DNA from: a bacterium
Lineage (GTDB): Bacteria; Patescibacteriota; Saccharimonadia; Saccharimonadales; Saccharimonadaceae
DNA length: 60,769 bases
Assembly (NCBI GenBank): GCA_030530485.1
Contig: JAUMUX010000004.1
Location: 1-60,769, forward strand
Reading direction: 5' to 3'
Position numbers and translations under genes: made by a program. How positions within the stretch are numbered: position 1 is the first letter of the stretch; each line of letters opens with the position of its first letter. This document shows, piece after piece, positions 42,416-51,237 of this stretch. The notes under the pieces were generated by a model that was given only the letters and a program-made list of their open reading frames with translations, ran no database searches and had not been told where the DNA came from.

Positions 42416-45400
42416 ATGAATGGGAGCAAGATAAAAAGTAAAAAATACGAAGAATTAGTAGCGAGTGATTTCGTCCATCTGCATACACATACATACCACT
42501 CACTACTTGACGGGCTTACGAAAATTGATGATTTGACTCGTACGATTAAAGAAAACGGTATGGAGGCCGTGTCTATTACTGACCACGGAACTATGTCTGG
42601 AGCGATTGAATTTTATCAATCGGCTAAAAATCAGGGTCTGAAGCCGATTTTAGGTATGGAGACTTACGTAGCGGCTCGCTCACGTTTTGACCGAGACCCA
42701 AACCACGATAAGCCGCGCTATCACCTGACTCTCTTAGTTAAAAATGAAGCTGGCTGGAAAAATCTGTGTATGCTTTCTTCGAAGGCTAGTATCGAAGGCC
42801 AATACTATAAGCCGCGCATCGACCATGATATTATGCAGCAATATTCCGAGGGGATTATTTGTTTAAGCGGGTGTGCTGGTTCTGAGATTTCTGAGGCGAT
42901 TCGGGCTGAAGATTTCGAAAAAGCTAAAGAGCTGGCTTTATGGTATAAGTCGGTCTATGGCGATGATTTTTACTTAGAACTTCAAGACCACGGACACCCA
43001 GAAGCACCAAATCACTGGGATGTTCAAAAAGAAATCAATGATGGATTGATGAAGCTAAGCAAAGAGTTGGGTATTCCAATGATTGTTTCTTGCGATTCTC
43101 ACTATTTAACGCATGAAGACCAAGATGCTCATGAAATCTTGCTCTGTGTCGGAACTGGATCGTATCTACGAGATGAAAAGCGGATGAGTCTAAAAGAATT
43201 CGACCTTTTTGTGACCAATCCAAAAGATATTATCGAACGATGGGGAAAAATTGACCCAGAGATTATTCTAAATACAAAGAGGGTGGCTGAAAAGGTTAAT
43301 TTCGAATTTGAGTTTGGTAAAATTTTAATTCCAAAATTTCCGCTCCCAGAGGGCGAAACGAGCGAAAAAGCATTTTTAGACAAACTTGTTTTTAGAGGTT
43401 TAGGCGAAAGATATGCTAAAATACCCGTTGAATACGTCGAAAAAATGAGTATTGCCGAAATTCGTGGAAAACTCTCTTCGGAAGTTATCGATCGAGTTGA
43501 TATGGAGCTTGGGGTTCTCGATGGAATGGGCTATAATGGATATTTTTTGATTGTCCAAGATTTCATCAACTGGGGTAAATCTCAGGGAATTGTCTTTGGC
43601 CCAGGGCGTGGTTCTGCTGCGGGGTCAATTATTGCATATGCGCTGCATATCACAGACTTAGACCCTTTGGAATACGACTTGCTTTTTGAACGCTTTTTGA
43701 ATCCTGATCGAATTTCCATGCCAGATATTGACGTCGATATTCAAGATACGCGGCGCAATGAGGTTATTCAGTATTGTACTGAAAAATATGGAAAAGACCG
43801 TGTTGCAAATATTGCAACATTCGGTAAAATGATGGCGAAAAACGCTGTGCGAGATGTGGCGCGCGTTTTAGAGGTGCCATATAATGAGGCCGACCGCTTA
43901 GCTAAATTAGTGCCAGACCCTACACAAGGTCGGCATACGCCTCTAAAAATTTCAATTCAGCAAGACCCTGACCTTAAAAAGGAATATGAAAACAACCCAA
44001 CAGCCAAGACTGTCTACGACTACGCCATTCAGCTCGAGGGAACCATTCGAAACCACGGTGTTCATGCCTGCGGTGTCGTGATTGCTCCAGATGATTTGGT
44101 GAAATATCTGCCACTCGAAATGGCGCAAAAAGGTGTAGTCGCAACTCAAGTGCCTATGGGGCAGGTGGAAGAATTGGGACTTTTAAAGATGGACTTTTTG
44201 GGGCTAAAAAACCTTTCCATCATTTCTACAGCTCAAAAAATCATTAAAAGTTCTTATAATGTAGATATTGACCTTTCGACTCTAACGCTTGATGACAAGA
44301 AAACCTACGAATTGCTATCTCGAGGAGATTCTACAGGTGTTTTCCAGCTTGAATCTGCTGGAATGAAACGATATTTGCGCGAACTTAAGCCTTCGAAATT
44401 CGAAGATATTATCGCTATGGTTGCGCTTTATCGACCAGGTCCAATGAGTGAAATTCCAAAGTTTATTGCTCGCAAGCACGGCGAGGAACCAGTTACTTAT
44501 TATGAAGACCACATGAAAAACGCTCTCGAAAATACTTACGGAATCCTAGTTTATCAAGAACAATTCATGCAGATTTCGAAAGAAGTGTGTGGATTTACCG
44601 GTGGCCAGGCTGATACCCTTCGAAAAGCTGTGGGAAAGAAGAAGATCGACCTTATGAAGAAAATGAAGGGCGAATTTATTGAGGGTGCGGTAAAGCATTC
44701 GAATGCCGATCGCGCAAAAGTTGAAGCTTTCTGGGACCATCTAGAGGAATTTGCCAACTACTGCTTCAACAAGTCGCATGCCGCTTGTTACGCCTTAATT
44801 GCTTATTGGACGGCTTACATTAAAGCCCATTTTCCTGACGCTTTTATGGCGGCTTTAATGACGGCCGATTCTGATGATACTGACCGATTAGCTATTGAAA
44901 TTGCCGAATGTCGATCGATGGGTATTGAGGTTCTTGGACCAGATGTTAATGAATCCTACAAATCATTCGCGATTATCCCGAATGAGAATAAAATTAGGTT
45001 TGGTCTATTGGCGGTTAAAGCTGTCGGTTCGGGTGCCGTTGATGCTGTTTTGGACGCTCGCAAGACGGGCGGAAACTTTAAGAACGTGCTTGACTTTTCG
45101 AAACGTGTAAATTCGAGAGCTTTTAACAAAAAAGCTTGGGATTCGTTGATCATGACTGGCGCCTTTGATGAATTTGGAACTCGCTCGGACATACTTTATA
45201 ATCTTGAAAAAATCCAATCTTACGGTGCTAAAATCCAGAAAGAGGCTCTATCTGGGCAAACCGACCTGTTTAGTTTGGCTGGCGAGGAAGAAGTTGCCGA
45301 GCTTGAAGTAGGTATTGATTTGCCTGCCGCCCCTCAACAGCACACAGACAAAGAAAAACTCACCTGGGAGCGTGATTTATTAGGGCTGTATATTTCGGCT

Positions 45401-46180
45401 CACCCGTTAGATAAATACAATGATTATTTTAGGGAACAGACAAATCCACTTAGTTCAATCACTCCAGCAAAGCACGGAGGCGCAGCTACTGTAGGTGGGA
45501 TGGTCTCAGACGTTAGAACAATCATTACTAAATCTGGAACTAAGATGGCCTTTGTTAAATTAGAGGATAAAATCAGCGAAGGTGAGGTTATCGTTTTTCC
45601 TAATCTTTATACGGAAGTTGGTGATAAAATTCAAATTGACGCTACTCTAAAAATTACAGGTAAGGTGTCGGCTATGGATAGAGATGGCAATATGAAATCA
45701 GACGCTCAATTGATAGCAGATAGTATTTCGGTTATTACAGATGAAGAACTCGAAAATTATGAATCCACTGGGCGTAGAATGGATGAAGTTAAGGCAGGCG
45801 CAAAATATAGAAAGTCTGAAAAAAACATGGCACAATCTGTTAGTCAGGGCGGAGGAAAAAAGACTGAAAATCTTAAACCTAAAGTAGCAAAAAAAGTGCC
45901 AGCGGCTTCAAATGAGGGGAATAACGCTAATAAGAGTATTCATACCGCGCCTCAAGCAAGCCAAAAGGTATATGTTCATATTAAAAACCCGAACGACCAT
46001 CAAACTTTGTCAGATGTCAGAGCTTTATGCGATAAATACCCGGGATTTTCAGATATAATAATGGTTCTTGGAGAAGAAAACAAGTCGGCTTTTAAAATGC
46101 CGTTTAAGGTTGATTCGGGCGCTGATTTTCTGAAGGCGATAGTACAGTTACTTGGCGAAGATTGTGTTATTTTGAAGTAG
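42416..46180 (+). CDS. dnaE: DNA polymerase III alpha subunit (DnaE1-type)
   Basis: 1254 aa from ATG 42416; an upstream in-frame ATG at 42380 lies ahead of the -10. The N-terminal PHP domain keeps the metal set: H21-x-H23 (FVHLHTHTYHSL), SITDHGTMSG, GMETYVA and CDSHYLTHEDQDAHE, so intrinsic 3'-5' proofreading is likely. The C-family polymerase core has GPGRGSAAGS and the catalytic PDIDVDIQD. The thumb, fingers and helix-hairpin-helix region (FDEFGTRSDIL) are followed by the OB fold (GGMVSDVRTIITKSGTKMAF). The C-terminal tail is Lys/Ala/Ser-rich before a small last domain. Main replicative polymerase. Confidence 0.97.
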   Translation: MNGSKIKSKKYEELVASDFVHLHTHTYHSLLDGLTKIDDLTRTIKENGMEAVSITDHGTMSGAIEFYQSAKNQGLKPILGMETYVAARSRFDRDPNHDKPRYHLTLLVKNEAGWKNLCMLSSKASIEGQYYKPRIDHDIMQQYSEGIICLSGCAGSEISEAIRAEDFEKAKELALWYKSVYGDDFYLELQDHGHPEAPNHWDVQKEINDGLMKLSKELGIPMIVSCDSHYLTHEDQDAHEILLCVGTGSYLRDEKRMSLKEFDLFVTNPKDIIERWGKIDPEIILNTKRVAEKVNFEFEFGKILIPKFPLPEGETSEKAFLDKLVFRGLGERYAKIPVEYVEKMSIAEIRGKLSSEVIDRVDMELGVLDGMGYNGYFLIVQDFINWGKSQGIVFGPGRGSAAGSIIAYALHITDLDPLEYDLLFERFLNPDRISMPDIDVDIQDTRRNEVIQYCTEKYGKDRVANIATFGKMMAKNAVRDVARVLEVPYNEADRLAKLVPDPTQGRHTPLKISIQQDPDLKKEYENNPTAKTVYDYAIQLEGTIRNHGVHACGVVIAPDDLVKYLPLEMAQKGVVATQVPMGQVEELGLLKMDFLGLKNLSIISTAQKIIKSSYNVDIDLSTLTLDDKKTYELLSRGDSTGVFQLESAGMKRYLRELKPSKFEDIIAMVALYRPGPMSEIPKFIARKHGEEPVTYYEDHMKNALENTYGILVYQEQFMQISKEVCGFTGGQADTLRKAVGKKKIDLMKKMKGEFIEGAVKHSNADRAKVEAFWDHLEEFANYCFNKSHAACYALIAYWTAYIKAHFPDAFMAALMTADSDDTDRLAIEIAECRSMGIEVLGPDVNESYKSFAIIPNENKIRFGLLAVKAVGSGAVDAVLDARKTGGNFKNVLDFSKRVNSRAFNKKAWDSLIMTGAFDEFGTRSDILYNLEKIQSYGAKIQKEALSGQTDLFSLAGEEEVAELEVGIDLPAAPQQHTDKEKLTWERDLLGLYISAHPLDKYNDYFREQTNPLSSITPAKHGGAATVGGMVSDVRTIITKSGTKMAFVKLEDKISEGEVIVFPNLYTEVGDKIQIDATLKITGKVSAMDRDGNMKSDAQLIADSISVITDEELENYESTGRRMDEVKAGAKYRKSEKNMAQSVSQGGGKKTENLKPKVAKKVPAASNEGNNANKSIHTAPQASQKVYVHIKNPNDHQTLSDVRALCDKYPGFSDIIMVLGEENKSAFKMPFKVDSGADFLKAIVQLLGEDCVILK

Positions 46181-46184
46181 ATGA

Positions 46185-46190
46185 TATAAT
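46185..46190 (+). promoter_or_regulatory. -10 box of rnpB
   Basis: TATAAT with TGA upstream, starting 5 nt after the dnaE stop and ending 6 nt before the predicted RNA 5' end. Confidence 0.6.
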
Positions 46191-46196
46191 TGAAGA

Positions 46197-46535
46197 AGCT
46201 CATTGAGTAATCGCTGAATAGCGTCGATATGGCGCTATTCAGAGGAAAGTCCGGGCAGCATAGAACACGACAGTTGCTAACGGCAACCAAGGGTAACCTT
46301 AGGGAAAGTGCCACAGAAACGATACCGCCGTAAAAGGTAAGGGTGAAAAGAGCGAGGTAAGAGCTCGCAGCTATACATGGTGACATGATATAGGAGGTAA
46401 ACCCTGTCGGCTGCAAGGAGAGCTATACTTTTTAAGTTGGCTGTTCGTCAAAGCTCGATAACCGCTTGATTTTTAGAGCGATTTAAAAACTAGATAGATG
46501 ATTACTCTAGACAGAACCCGGCTTATAGATGAGCT
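46197..46535 (+). ncRNA. rnpB: RNase P RNA, bacterial type A
   Basis: About 339 nt. P1 pairs AGCTCAT (46197-46203) with ATGAGCT (46529-46535). CR-I GAGGAAAGTCCGGGC, the GGGTAACCTTAGGGAAAGTGCCACAGAA stretch at about 46290-46318, GGTAAACCC and the CR-V ACAGAACCCGGCTTATAG near the 3' end are the conserved catalytic elements. It matures tRNA 5' ends. Ends of the gene are set from P1 and are approximate by a few nucleotides. Confidence 0.95.
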
Positions 46536-46573
46536 AAAATAAAAGCACCCAGATGGATGCTTTTATTTTATTT
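46536..46573. terminator. Bidirectional terminator between rnpB and rplT
   Basis: A 12-bp perfect stem (46536-46547 with 46558-46569) rich in A on one arm and T on the other. It overlaps the rplT stop. Confidence 0.88.
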
Positions 46574-46909
46574 GATAGAATTTACAATTTCTGTAAATGC
46601 TTTAGGTTCACTTACTGCGATTTCAGCCAAAACCTTTCGGTCAAGTTCGATATTTTTAGCTTTTAACCCAGCAATAAGCTTACCGTAGGTCGTTCCGTTA
46701 TCGCGTGCGGCAGCGTTAATTCTAGTAATCCATAGAGCTCGCAAATCGCGCTTTCGATTTCTTCGGTCGCGATACGCATATTGAAGAGAACGAATTACGC
46801 CTTGTTTAGCCAATCGATAAGATCGAGTTCTGGCGTGCTGCATTCCTTTAGCGGCTTTTAGGATTTTTTTATGCTTTGCGCGTGCTGTTACACCTCTTTT
46901 TACTCGCAT
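46568..46909 (-). CDS. rplT: 50S ribosomal protein L20
   Basis: 113 aa. [21 protein letters not shown] starts the basic extension; [32 protein letters not shown] (residues about 26-57) and [14 protein letters not shown] are L20 signatures. It binds 23S rRNA early in assembly. Last gene of infC-rpmI-rplT, overlapping rpmI by 1 nt. Confidence 0.97.
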   Translation of the reverse strand: MRVKRGVTARAKHKKILKAAKGMQHARTRSYRLAKQGVIRSLQYAYRDRRNRKRDLRALWITRINAAARDNGTTYGKLIAGLKAKNIELDRKVLAEIAVSEPKAFTEIVNSIK

Positions 46910-47106
46910 TATTTTGCTCCTAGTGCTCTTTTAATATTTTTTGCAATCGAGCCCTTTACTTCAGCGCTCGTGTTGATTCGTCGCTTACGACTCTTGCTTT
47001 TCTTCGAAAGCATGTGATTCTTAAAGGCTCGCTGGCGAATAACTTTGCCAGTTTTAGTAAGCTTAACTCGCTTAGCCGTGCCTTTATGAGTCTTCATCTT
47101 TGGCAT
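46909..47106 (-). CDS. rpmI: 50S ribosomal protein L35
   Basis: 65 aa. [20 protein letters not shown] and the [20 protein letters not shown] region are typical. It sits between infC and rplT with 1-nt overlaps on both sides (TAATG), so translation is coupled. Confidence 0.95.
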   Translation of the reverse strand: MPKMKTHKGTAKRVKLTKTGKVIRQRAFKNHMLSKKSKSRKRRINTSAEVKGSIAKNIKRALGAK

Positions 47107-47612
47107 TATTTACTCCTTACTACTAAACTCAGATTGCGGCCAGCCATCTGAGGTTTTTGCTCTAATATAGCGTCATCTTCTAGAAGGGAAATGATTTTTT
47201 CGGCCATCTGGAAGCCGAGTTCTTTGTGAGCCATCTCGCGACCTTTGAAGACGATTTGAATCTTGACCTTATCGCCTTTTGAAAGGAACTTTTTAATTTT
47301 TCTAAGCTTAATTTCGAGATCGCCAGAGCCAATTTTTAGACCAAAGCGCATTTGCTTAAGCTCAACTGACTTGGCATTTCGCTTATTCTTCTGTTGTTCC
47401 TTCATCTTTTGATATTGGAACTTTCCCCAGTCAATAATTTTTACAACAGGGGGCTCGGCATTTGGAGATATTTCTACTAGATCTACTCCTGCTTCTTGCG
47501 CTAGCTTAAGGGCTTCAGATAAAGGCATTATACCTAGCTGTTCGCCACTCTGGCCAATTACGCGAAGCTCGCCTGCGCGAATCTCTTCATTAATTCGGAC
47601 TCTTTTACTAAT
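47106..47612 (-). CDS. infC: Translation initiation factor IF-3, ATT start
   Basis: 168 aa. The first in-frame ATG (47528) would remove part of the N-terminal domain. Upstream codons encode SKRVRINEEIRAGELRVIGQ, the conserved IF-3 start, with no ATG, GTG or TTG before them. AAGGAAGG (47628-47621) lies 5-8 nt upstream of two candidate ATT codons (47615-47613 and 47612-47610). A non-standard ATT start is the hallmark of infC and underlies its autoregulation, because IF-3 discriminates against such starts. The C-terminal domain (KIQIVFKGREMAHKELGF) is intact. First gene of the infC-rpmI-rplT operon. Confidence 0.93.
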   Translation of the reverse strand: MSKRVRINEEIRAGELRVIGQSGEQLGIMPLSEALKLAQEAGVDLVEISPNAEPPVVKIIDWGKFQYQKMKEQQKNKRNAKSVELKQMRFGLKIGSGDLEIKLRKIKKFLSKGDKVKIQIVFKGREMAHKELGFQMAEKIISLLEDDAILEQKPQMAGRNLSLVVRSK

Positions 47613-47664
47613 AATTATTTCCTTCCTTCTGAATTGATACTATAAAGCAATTCACTCAGGTTCA

Positions 47665-47693
47665 ATTATATCAAGAAAAACATTAAAAATCAA
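47665..47693 (-). promoter_or_regulatory. Promoter of infC-rpmI-rplT
   Basis: On the minus strand TTGATT (47693-47688), a 17-bp spacer with TGA, and TATAAT (47670-47665). The leader to the ATT start is about 45 nt. Confidence 0.7.
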
Positions 47694-47699
47694 TAGAAA

Positions 47700-49211
47700 T
47701 TAAAGAGTTTCTCGCTTGTCGCGATATTGGATTGCCTCACTTATGTGATTTATTTCGATAGTCTTGGAGTTATCTATATCTGCTATTGTTTGAGCAACTT
47801 TTATAGTCTTCAAGTAACTACGAGCCGATAGATGTAGTTTCGATGTTGCAGTATCGATAAAATCCTTAGCAGGGGAACTAATTTTAAACAGTGTTTTCAC
47901 GTCGCTAGTTTTAGCAGAACCGTTGTATTTTACACAACTACCATAACGATTTTGCTGTATTTTTGACGATATTGCTATCTTATTCTTAGACTCTTCATGG
48001 AGTTTATCTTCTTTACTTAAAGTTTTTAATAAGTTGCTGTTTTGGATTCTATCTACAGAGATTACCATATCTATCCTGTCAAGAAGTGGCCCTGAGAGTT
48101 TTCTTTGATAATTTATAATTTGGGTGGTAGTGCAGGTGCATTCATGGTTTGGGTCGCCGAAAAATCCACAAGGGCAGGGGTTCATCGTGGCTATTAACAT
48201 AAAATTAGCAGGATACGTACTGCGATATTTGGTACGGCTAATTGTAATGGTTTTATCTTCTAAAGGTTGACGTAGAGTTTCTAAAATTGACTTTGGATAT
48301 TCAGGTATTTCGTCTAAAAACAACACTCCCATATGGGCAAGACTTATTTCGCCTGGAGCAGCTTTTGGTCCACCTCCAACTATCGATGTCCTACTTGCAG
48401 TGTGGTGAGGTGCTCTAAAAGGTCGTTCGAACGATGATTGCTCTGAATTTTCGACCAAGCAGTGAATTTTAGCAACCTCTAAGAGCTCTTGGCTAGATAA
48501 ATCAGGTAATAGATTTAAAGCTGCTTTTGCTAGCATTGTTTTACCGGTTCCGGGAGGGCCAATTAGAAGTATATTATGCCTGCCTGCAATAGCTATTGTT
48601 AGAGCTCGCTTAGCCTGTTCTTGTCCAATAATATCGTCAAGAGTAGTTTTTTCTACTTTTTTGGCCTCATCGAATTTCTCGGCGGGCTCTTGTATTGAAA
48701 TTTCACCTTTAATATGTAGAAAAATATCTTTTAAGTTTTTAGCAGGAACTAGTTTGACGCCTGTAATTAGACTTGCCTGGGTGTAATTATCATATGGTAT
48801 AAAAATTTCTTTAACGCCAGCGTCTTTTAGGCGCTCCACGATATTGAGAATACCCTTTATTGGTCGTAACTCGCCATCTAAGGATAACTCTCCTGTGAAC
48901 GCACGATTAGAAAGGTTGCTGGACTTAATTTGTCCGCTAACCGTTAATATTGAAATCGCTATTGGCAAATCGAAACTGGTTCCATCTTTTGGTATTTCGG
49001 CCGGAGCTAAGTTGATAGTTATTTTCTTTTTTGGAAAATCAAGCCCTGAATTTTTGATAGCACTTCTTACTCGCTCCTTAGATTCATCAATTGCTTTATT
49101 TCCCATTCCAACTATCTGTAATGTAGGTAGACCCTGTGAAGCATCACTTTCTACTTCAATAAGTTCGCCTGAATACCCAATAGCTGCTGCTGATATAACT
49201 TTACTAACCAT
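47700..49211 (-). CDS. comM: YifB/ComM family AAA+ ATPase
   Basis: 503 aa. The N-terminal Lon-protease-like fold (GLPTLQIVGMGNKAIDESKERVRSAI) is followed by the Mg-chelatase-like AAA+ module with Walker A GPPGTGKT, Walker B VLFLDEIPEYP and the C-terminal helical domain (LSARSYLKTIKVAQTIADI). Cysteines in MNPCPCGFFGDPNHECTCT resemble the family's zinc-like loop. ComM is a branch-migration helicase that extends recombination during natural transformation. With the pilus operon it supports DNA uptake competence. Confidence 0.93.
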   Translation of the reverse strand: MVSKVISAAAIGYSGELIEVESDASQGLPTLQIVGMGNKAIDESKERVRSAIKNSGLDFPKKKITINLAPAEIPKDGTSFDLPIAISILTVSGQIKSSNLSNRAFTGELSLDGELRPIKGILNIVERLKDAGVKEIFIPYDNYTQASLITGVKLVPAKNLKDIFLHIKGEISIQEPAEKFDEAKKVEKTTLDDIIGQEQAKRALTIAIAGRHNILLIGPPGTGKTMLAKAALNLLPDLSSQELLEVAKIHCLVENSEQSSFERPFRAPHHTASRTSIVGGGPKAAPGEISLAHMGVLFLDEIPEYPKSILETLRQPLEDKTITISRTKYRSTYPANFMLIATMNPCPCGFFGDPNHECTCTTTQIINYQRKLSGPLLDRIDMVISVDRIQNSNLLKTLSKEDKLHEESKNKIAISSKIQQNRYGSCVKYNGSAKTSDVKTLFKISSPAKDFIDTATSKLHLSARSYLKTIKVAQTIADIDNSKTIEINHISEAIQYRDKRETL

Positions 49212-49255
49212 ACTAAAATTTAAACATAAACTCTATATAAAATCAATTTTTATGG

Positions 49256-49261
49256 TATAAT
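49256..49261 (+). promoter_or_regulatory. -10 box of ssrA
   Basis: TATAAT 11 nt before the mature tmRNA 5' end. It lies in the 61-bp gap from comM, which is transcribed away on the other strand. Confidence 0.65.
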
Positions 49262-49272
49262 TGACTTATTGT

Positions 49273-49649
49273 GGGGCTGAATTAGCAGTAGACAAGAGAA
49301 ATTAACAAACTAGCATGCAGGTCGTTTGACAACGAAAAAGTTTAAATTAATTGCAAAATCTAATTTTGTAGCAAAAGTTCAGAGCTTTTTTAAAGCTCCT
49401 GCTCTTGCAACAATCGCTGCTTAAATTAAGCGATCATTAGTCTTTGCTTTTCGGCGGTAGCTTAGACTGGTGTCATATTGACGTCGATAGTTCGAAGGAA
49501 GGGCAGTTACCTTCGAATGAATTGTTTTCTGCAAACTCCATTTAATTTTTGTCTTTCTTTGATGGATGGAGAAAATAAGAAAGAATAAGCTTGTAGATTG
49601 TTAGATTGTTATCTTTTGGACCCGAGGGCAGTTCTCGGCAGCTCCACCA
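49273..49649 (+). ncRNA. ssrA: Transfer-messenger RNA (tmRNA)
   Basis: About 377 nt, one piece. The acceptor GGGGCTG (49273-49279) pairs with CAGCTCC, followed by A and CCA (end 49649). The tag ORF starts at GCA 49353 and stops at TAA 49422: 23 codons, beginning AKSNFVAKV and ending APALATIAA, so the degron is IAA rather than LAA. The T stem is CCGAG/CTCGG with loop GGCAGTT instead of the usual TTCRANY, so it lacks the TT and the A58 equivalent. It rescues stalled ribosomes with SmpB. The terminator at 49672-49716 follows. Confidence 0.94.
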
Positions 49650-49671
49650 ATTTAGGATTTAGTTTTTTGAT

Positions 49672-49716
49672 AAAATAAAAAATGAGCGACTGCGAGGAAC
49701 GCTCATTTTTTATTTT
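49672..49716 (+). terminator. Strong terminator of ssrA
   Basis: A 17-bp perfect stem (49672-49688 with 49700-49716), 11-nt loop, T-rich 3' arm. Confidence 0.92.
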
Positions 49717-49956
49717 GTGGAGTTTTTTGTTTTGCTAGCATTTCTGCGGAGTTTAGCTAGAATTTTACTGAAATAATTTTTATTTTTGGCTTATGTATAA
49801 AATATTTATTCATAAGCTACCCCTATAATATACGTAAATGGACATAAAGTCAAGAGTTTTTTTGACTTTTTTGAACAATTTTTTTAACCGACTTTTCTAA
49901 TCGAATTTTTTTGAAAAATGATGATTTTTTTACAATGAAAAATAAGCCTAAGCATA
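49717..49956. other. AT-rich spacer with a short hairpin-terminated unit
   Basis: No convincing gene. GCTTATG (49789-49795) and CATAAGC (49811-49817) form an inverted repeat just ahead of TATAAT (49824-49829). A stem AAAGTCAA/TTGACTTT (49846-49853 with 49862-49869) then runs into T. The unit between them is about 35 nt, and a 20-codon ATG ORF at 49838 reads through the hairpin. It could be a tiny RNA or simply two regulatory remnants; I see nothing else here. Confidence 0.4.
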
Positions 49957-49985
49957 TTGACTTTTACTCATTGTTGTGATACAAT
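49957..49985 (+). promoter_or_regulatory. Strong promoter with a long leader, gene 50217
   Basis: TTGACT (49957-49962), a 17-bp spacer ending TGA, and TACAAT (49980-49985). The predicted leader is about 225 nt, the longest in the window, and carries two exclusive stems: TTGGCAATT (50103-50111) with AATTGCCAA (50157-50165), or AGCTTTTT (50147-50154) with AAAAAGCT (50164-50171). Confidence 0.65.
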
Positions 49986-50216
49986 TTAATTAGCTTTGAT
50001 AAATATAAAAAGCAAAAAATAAAACAAAATAGCACATTTCACCAAGCACCTTATTTATAGAATTTTGAATCAAATTGACCAAATCGTTTTTTGTGGACTT
50101 TATTGGCAATTTATAAAAAGATTAATAAAAGTGATTTAGACCTTTTAGCTTTTTTGAATTGCCAAAAAGCTCCGCAAAAATGCGTAGAGCGCGAGGGCAA
50201 GTACTTATAGTTTCAA

Positions 50217-50777
50217 ATGAAATTATTCAAGGAAACTCTCAAGTGTATGCTTCTCTATAAGAGAAGCGGTCAACATAGTCCAAAAGGGCTAGCCGCAGAG
50301 CCACGGATTTTAGTAATGTTTTTAGCTCCGTTTGGTATGTCTGTCTTGCTAGCTCTTTGGGCTAAATCTAAAATGTGGTATTATTTAGATATGATTTCAA
50401 AAATTATTTTCGCAGTTCTAGTGATTTCAATTCTTGGCATCTCTAGCATATTACACTTTACTACACCATCTATGGCTGGCCCATGGGGAGTTTTGGGCCT
50501 TTTTATCTTAGCATACGTTTTTACTGTATGTATAGTTACGATATTTTTATACGGCACCAATCGTGTTCTTTATTTCATACTCTTAAACTTTAGCCGGAAT
50601 GAAAAAATAAAATTTGCTAAGAGAGATATTTTATTCCACCTAAAATATGCCTTAGCATTAGCTTTAATGCCTATAATTCTGGTAGCGCAACAATCAGTTA
50701 GCGGAGTAGGGGTTTTTGAGATAATTTTGGTAATTATTTTAGAAATAATAGCCTACATTTATATTTCAAAACGCTAA
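50217..50777 (+). CDS. Polytopic membrane protein of unknown function, 186 aa
   Basis: About five hydrophobic segments (residues about 35-50, 58-80, 88-115, 143-160 and 165-183). The basic N-terminal tail (KLFKETLKCMLLYKRSGQ) is cytoplasmic. Not recognised. ATG 50217 lacks a clear Shine-Dalgarno; ATG 50247 is an alternative. It stands alone, after a structured leader and before the operon at 50800. Confidence 0.65.
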   Translation: MKLFKETLKCMLLYKRSGQHSPKGLAAEPRILVMFLAPFGMSVLLALWAKSKMWYYLDMISKIIFAVLVISILGISSILHFTTPSMAGPWGVLGLFILAYVFTVCIVTIFLYGTNRVLYFILLNFSRNEKIKFAKRDILFHLKYALALALMPIILVAQQSVSGVGVFEIILVIILEIIAYIYISKR

Positions 50778-50786
50778 TGTTTATGC

Positions 50787-50792
50787 TATAAT
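50787..50792 (+). promoter_or_regulatory. Extended -10 predicting leaderless mRNA (gene 50800)
   Basis: TATAAT preceded by TGC, ending 7 nt before ATG 50800. Confidence 0.6.
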
Positions 50793-50799
50793 ATAGGTT

Positions 50800-51237
50800 A
50801 TGGAACCGCAGAAGAATGTTAACTTTCCTAAAGTAGAAAAAAGTTTTTCGAATTATAATTTCGAAGGGCAAAATTTCGAAAATATACAACATGAGGAAAA
50901 ACAAGAGTCTGCGCAAAATCTTGAAATGGATAGGTCGCACGAAGCGGCTTTTTCTGCTTTAGGTGAATTTGAGCAAAATAGGGAAATAATCAACGCTCAG
51001 CCACAGTTGCTTCCGGTCGATATAGGATCGATTGAGCAGACAGATAGAGCTGTCGTAAGCTCAGCTCCGGCTAAGGCTGCAGATATTGATTTAATGGAAG
51101 ACGAGTGGGTTAAAGATTTACAGAAAATGATTCTTGAAACCAAAGGCGACCCTTTTAATAGGCAAGTTAGGTTTAAAGAAATGCAAATGGACTATCTTAA
51201 GAAGAGATATAATAGAATTATAAACGGTGGTAAATAA
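50800..51237 (+). CDS. Acidic protein, 145 aa, partner gene of the VirD4-like ATPase
   Basis: No membrane helix or known domain. The N-terminal half is Asn/Glu/Gln-rich and probably disordered. The C-terminal 45 residues (DEWVKDLQKMILETKGDPF to YLKKRYNRII) form a helical, conserved-looking segment. Its stop overlaps the start of the ATPase gene by 1 nt (TAATG), so the two are translated together and may interact. Leaderless start predicted. Confidence 0.7.
   Translation: MEPQKNVNFPKVEKSFSNYNFEGQNFENIQHEEKQESAQNLEMDRSHEAAFSALGEFEQNREIINAQPQLLPVDIGSIEQTDRAVVSSAPAKAADIDLMEDEWVKDLQKMILETKGDPFNRQVRFKEMQMDYLKKRYNRIINGGK

Noticed and set aside
49838-49900. 20-codon ORF after the TATAAT at 49824
   Set aside because: It runs through a terminator hairpin in low-complexity T-rich DNA, and no Shine-Dalgarno is present.
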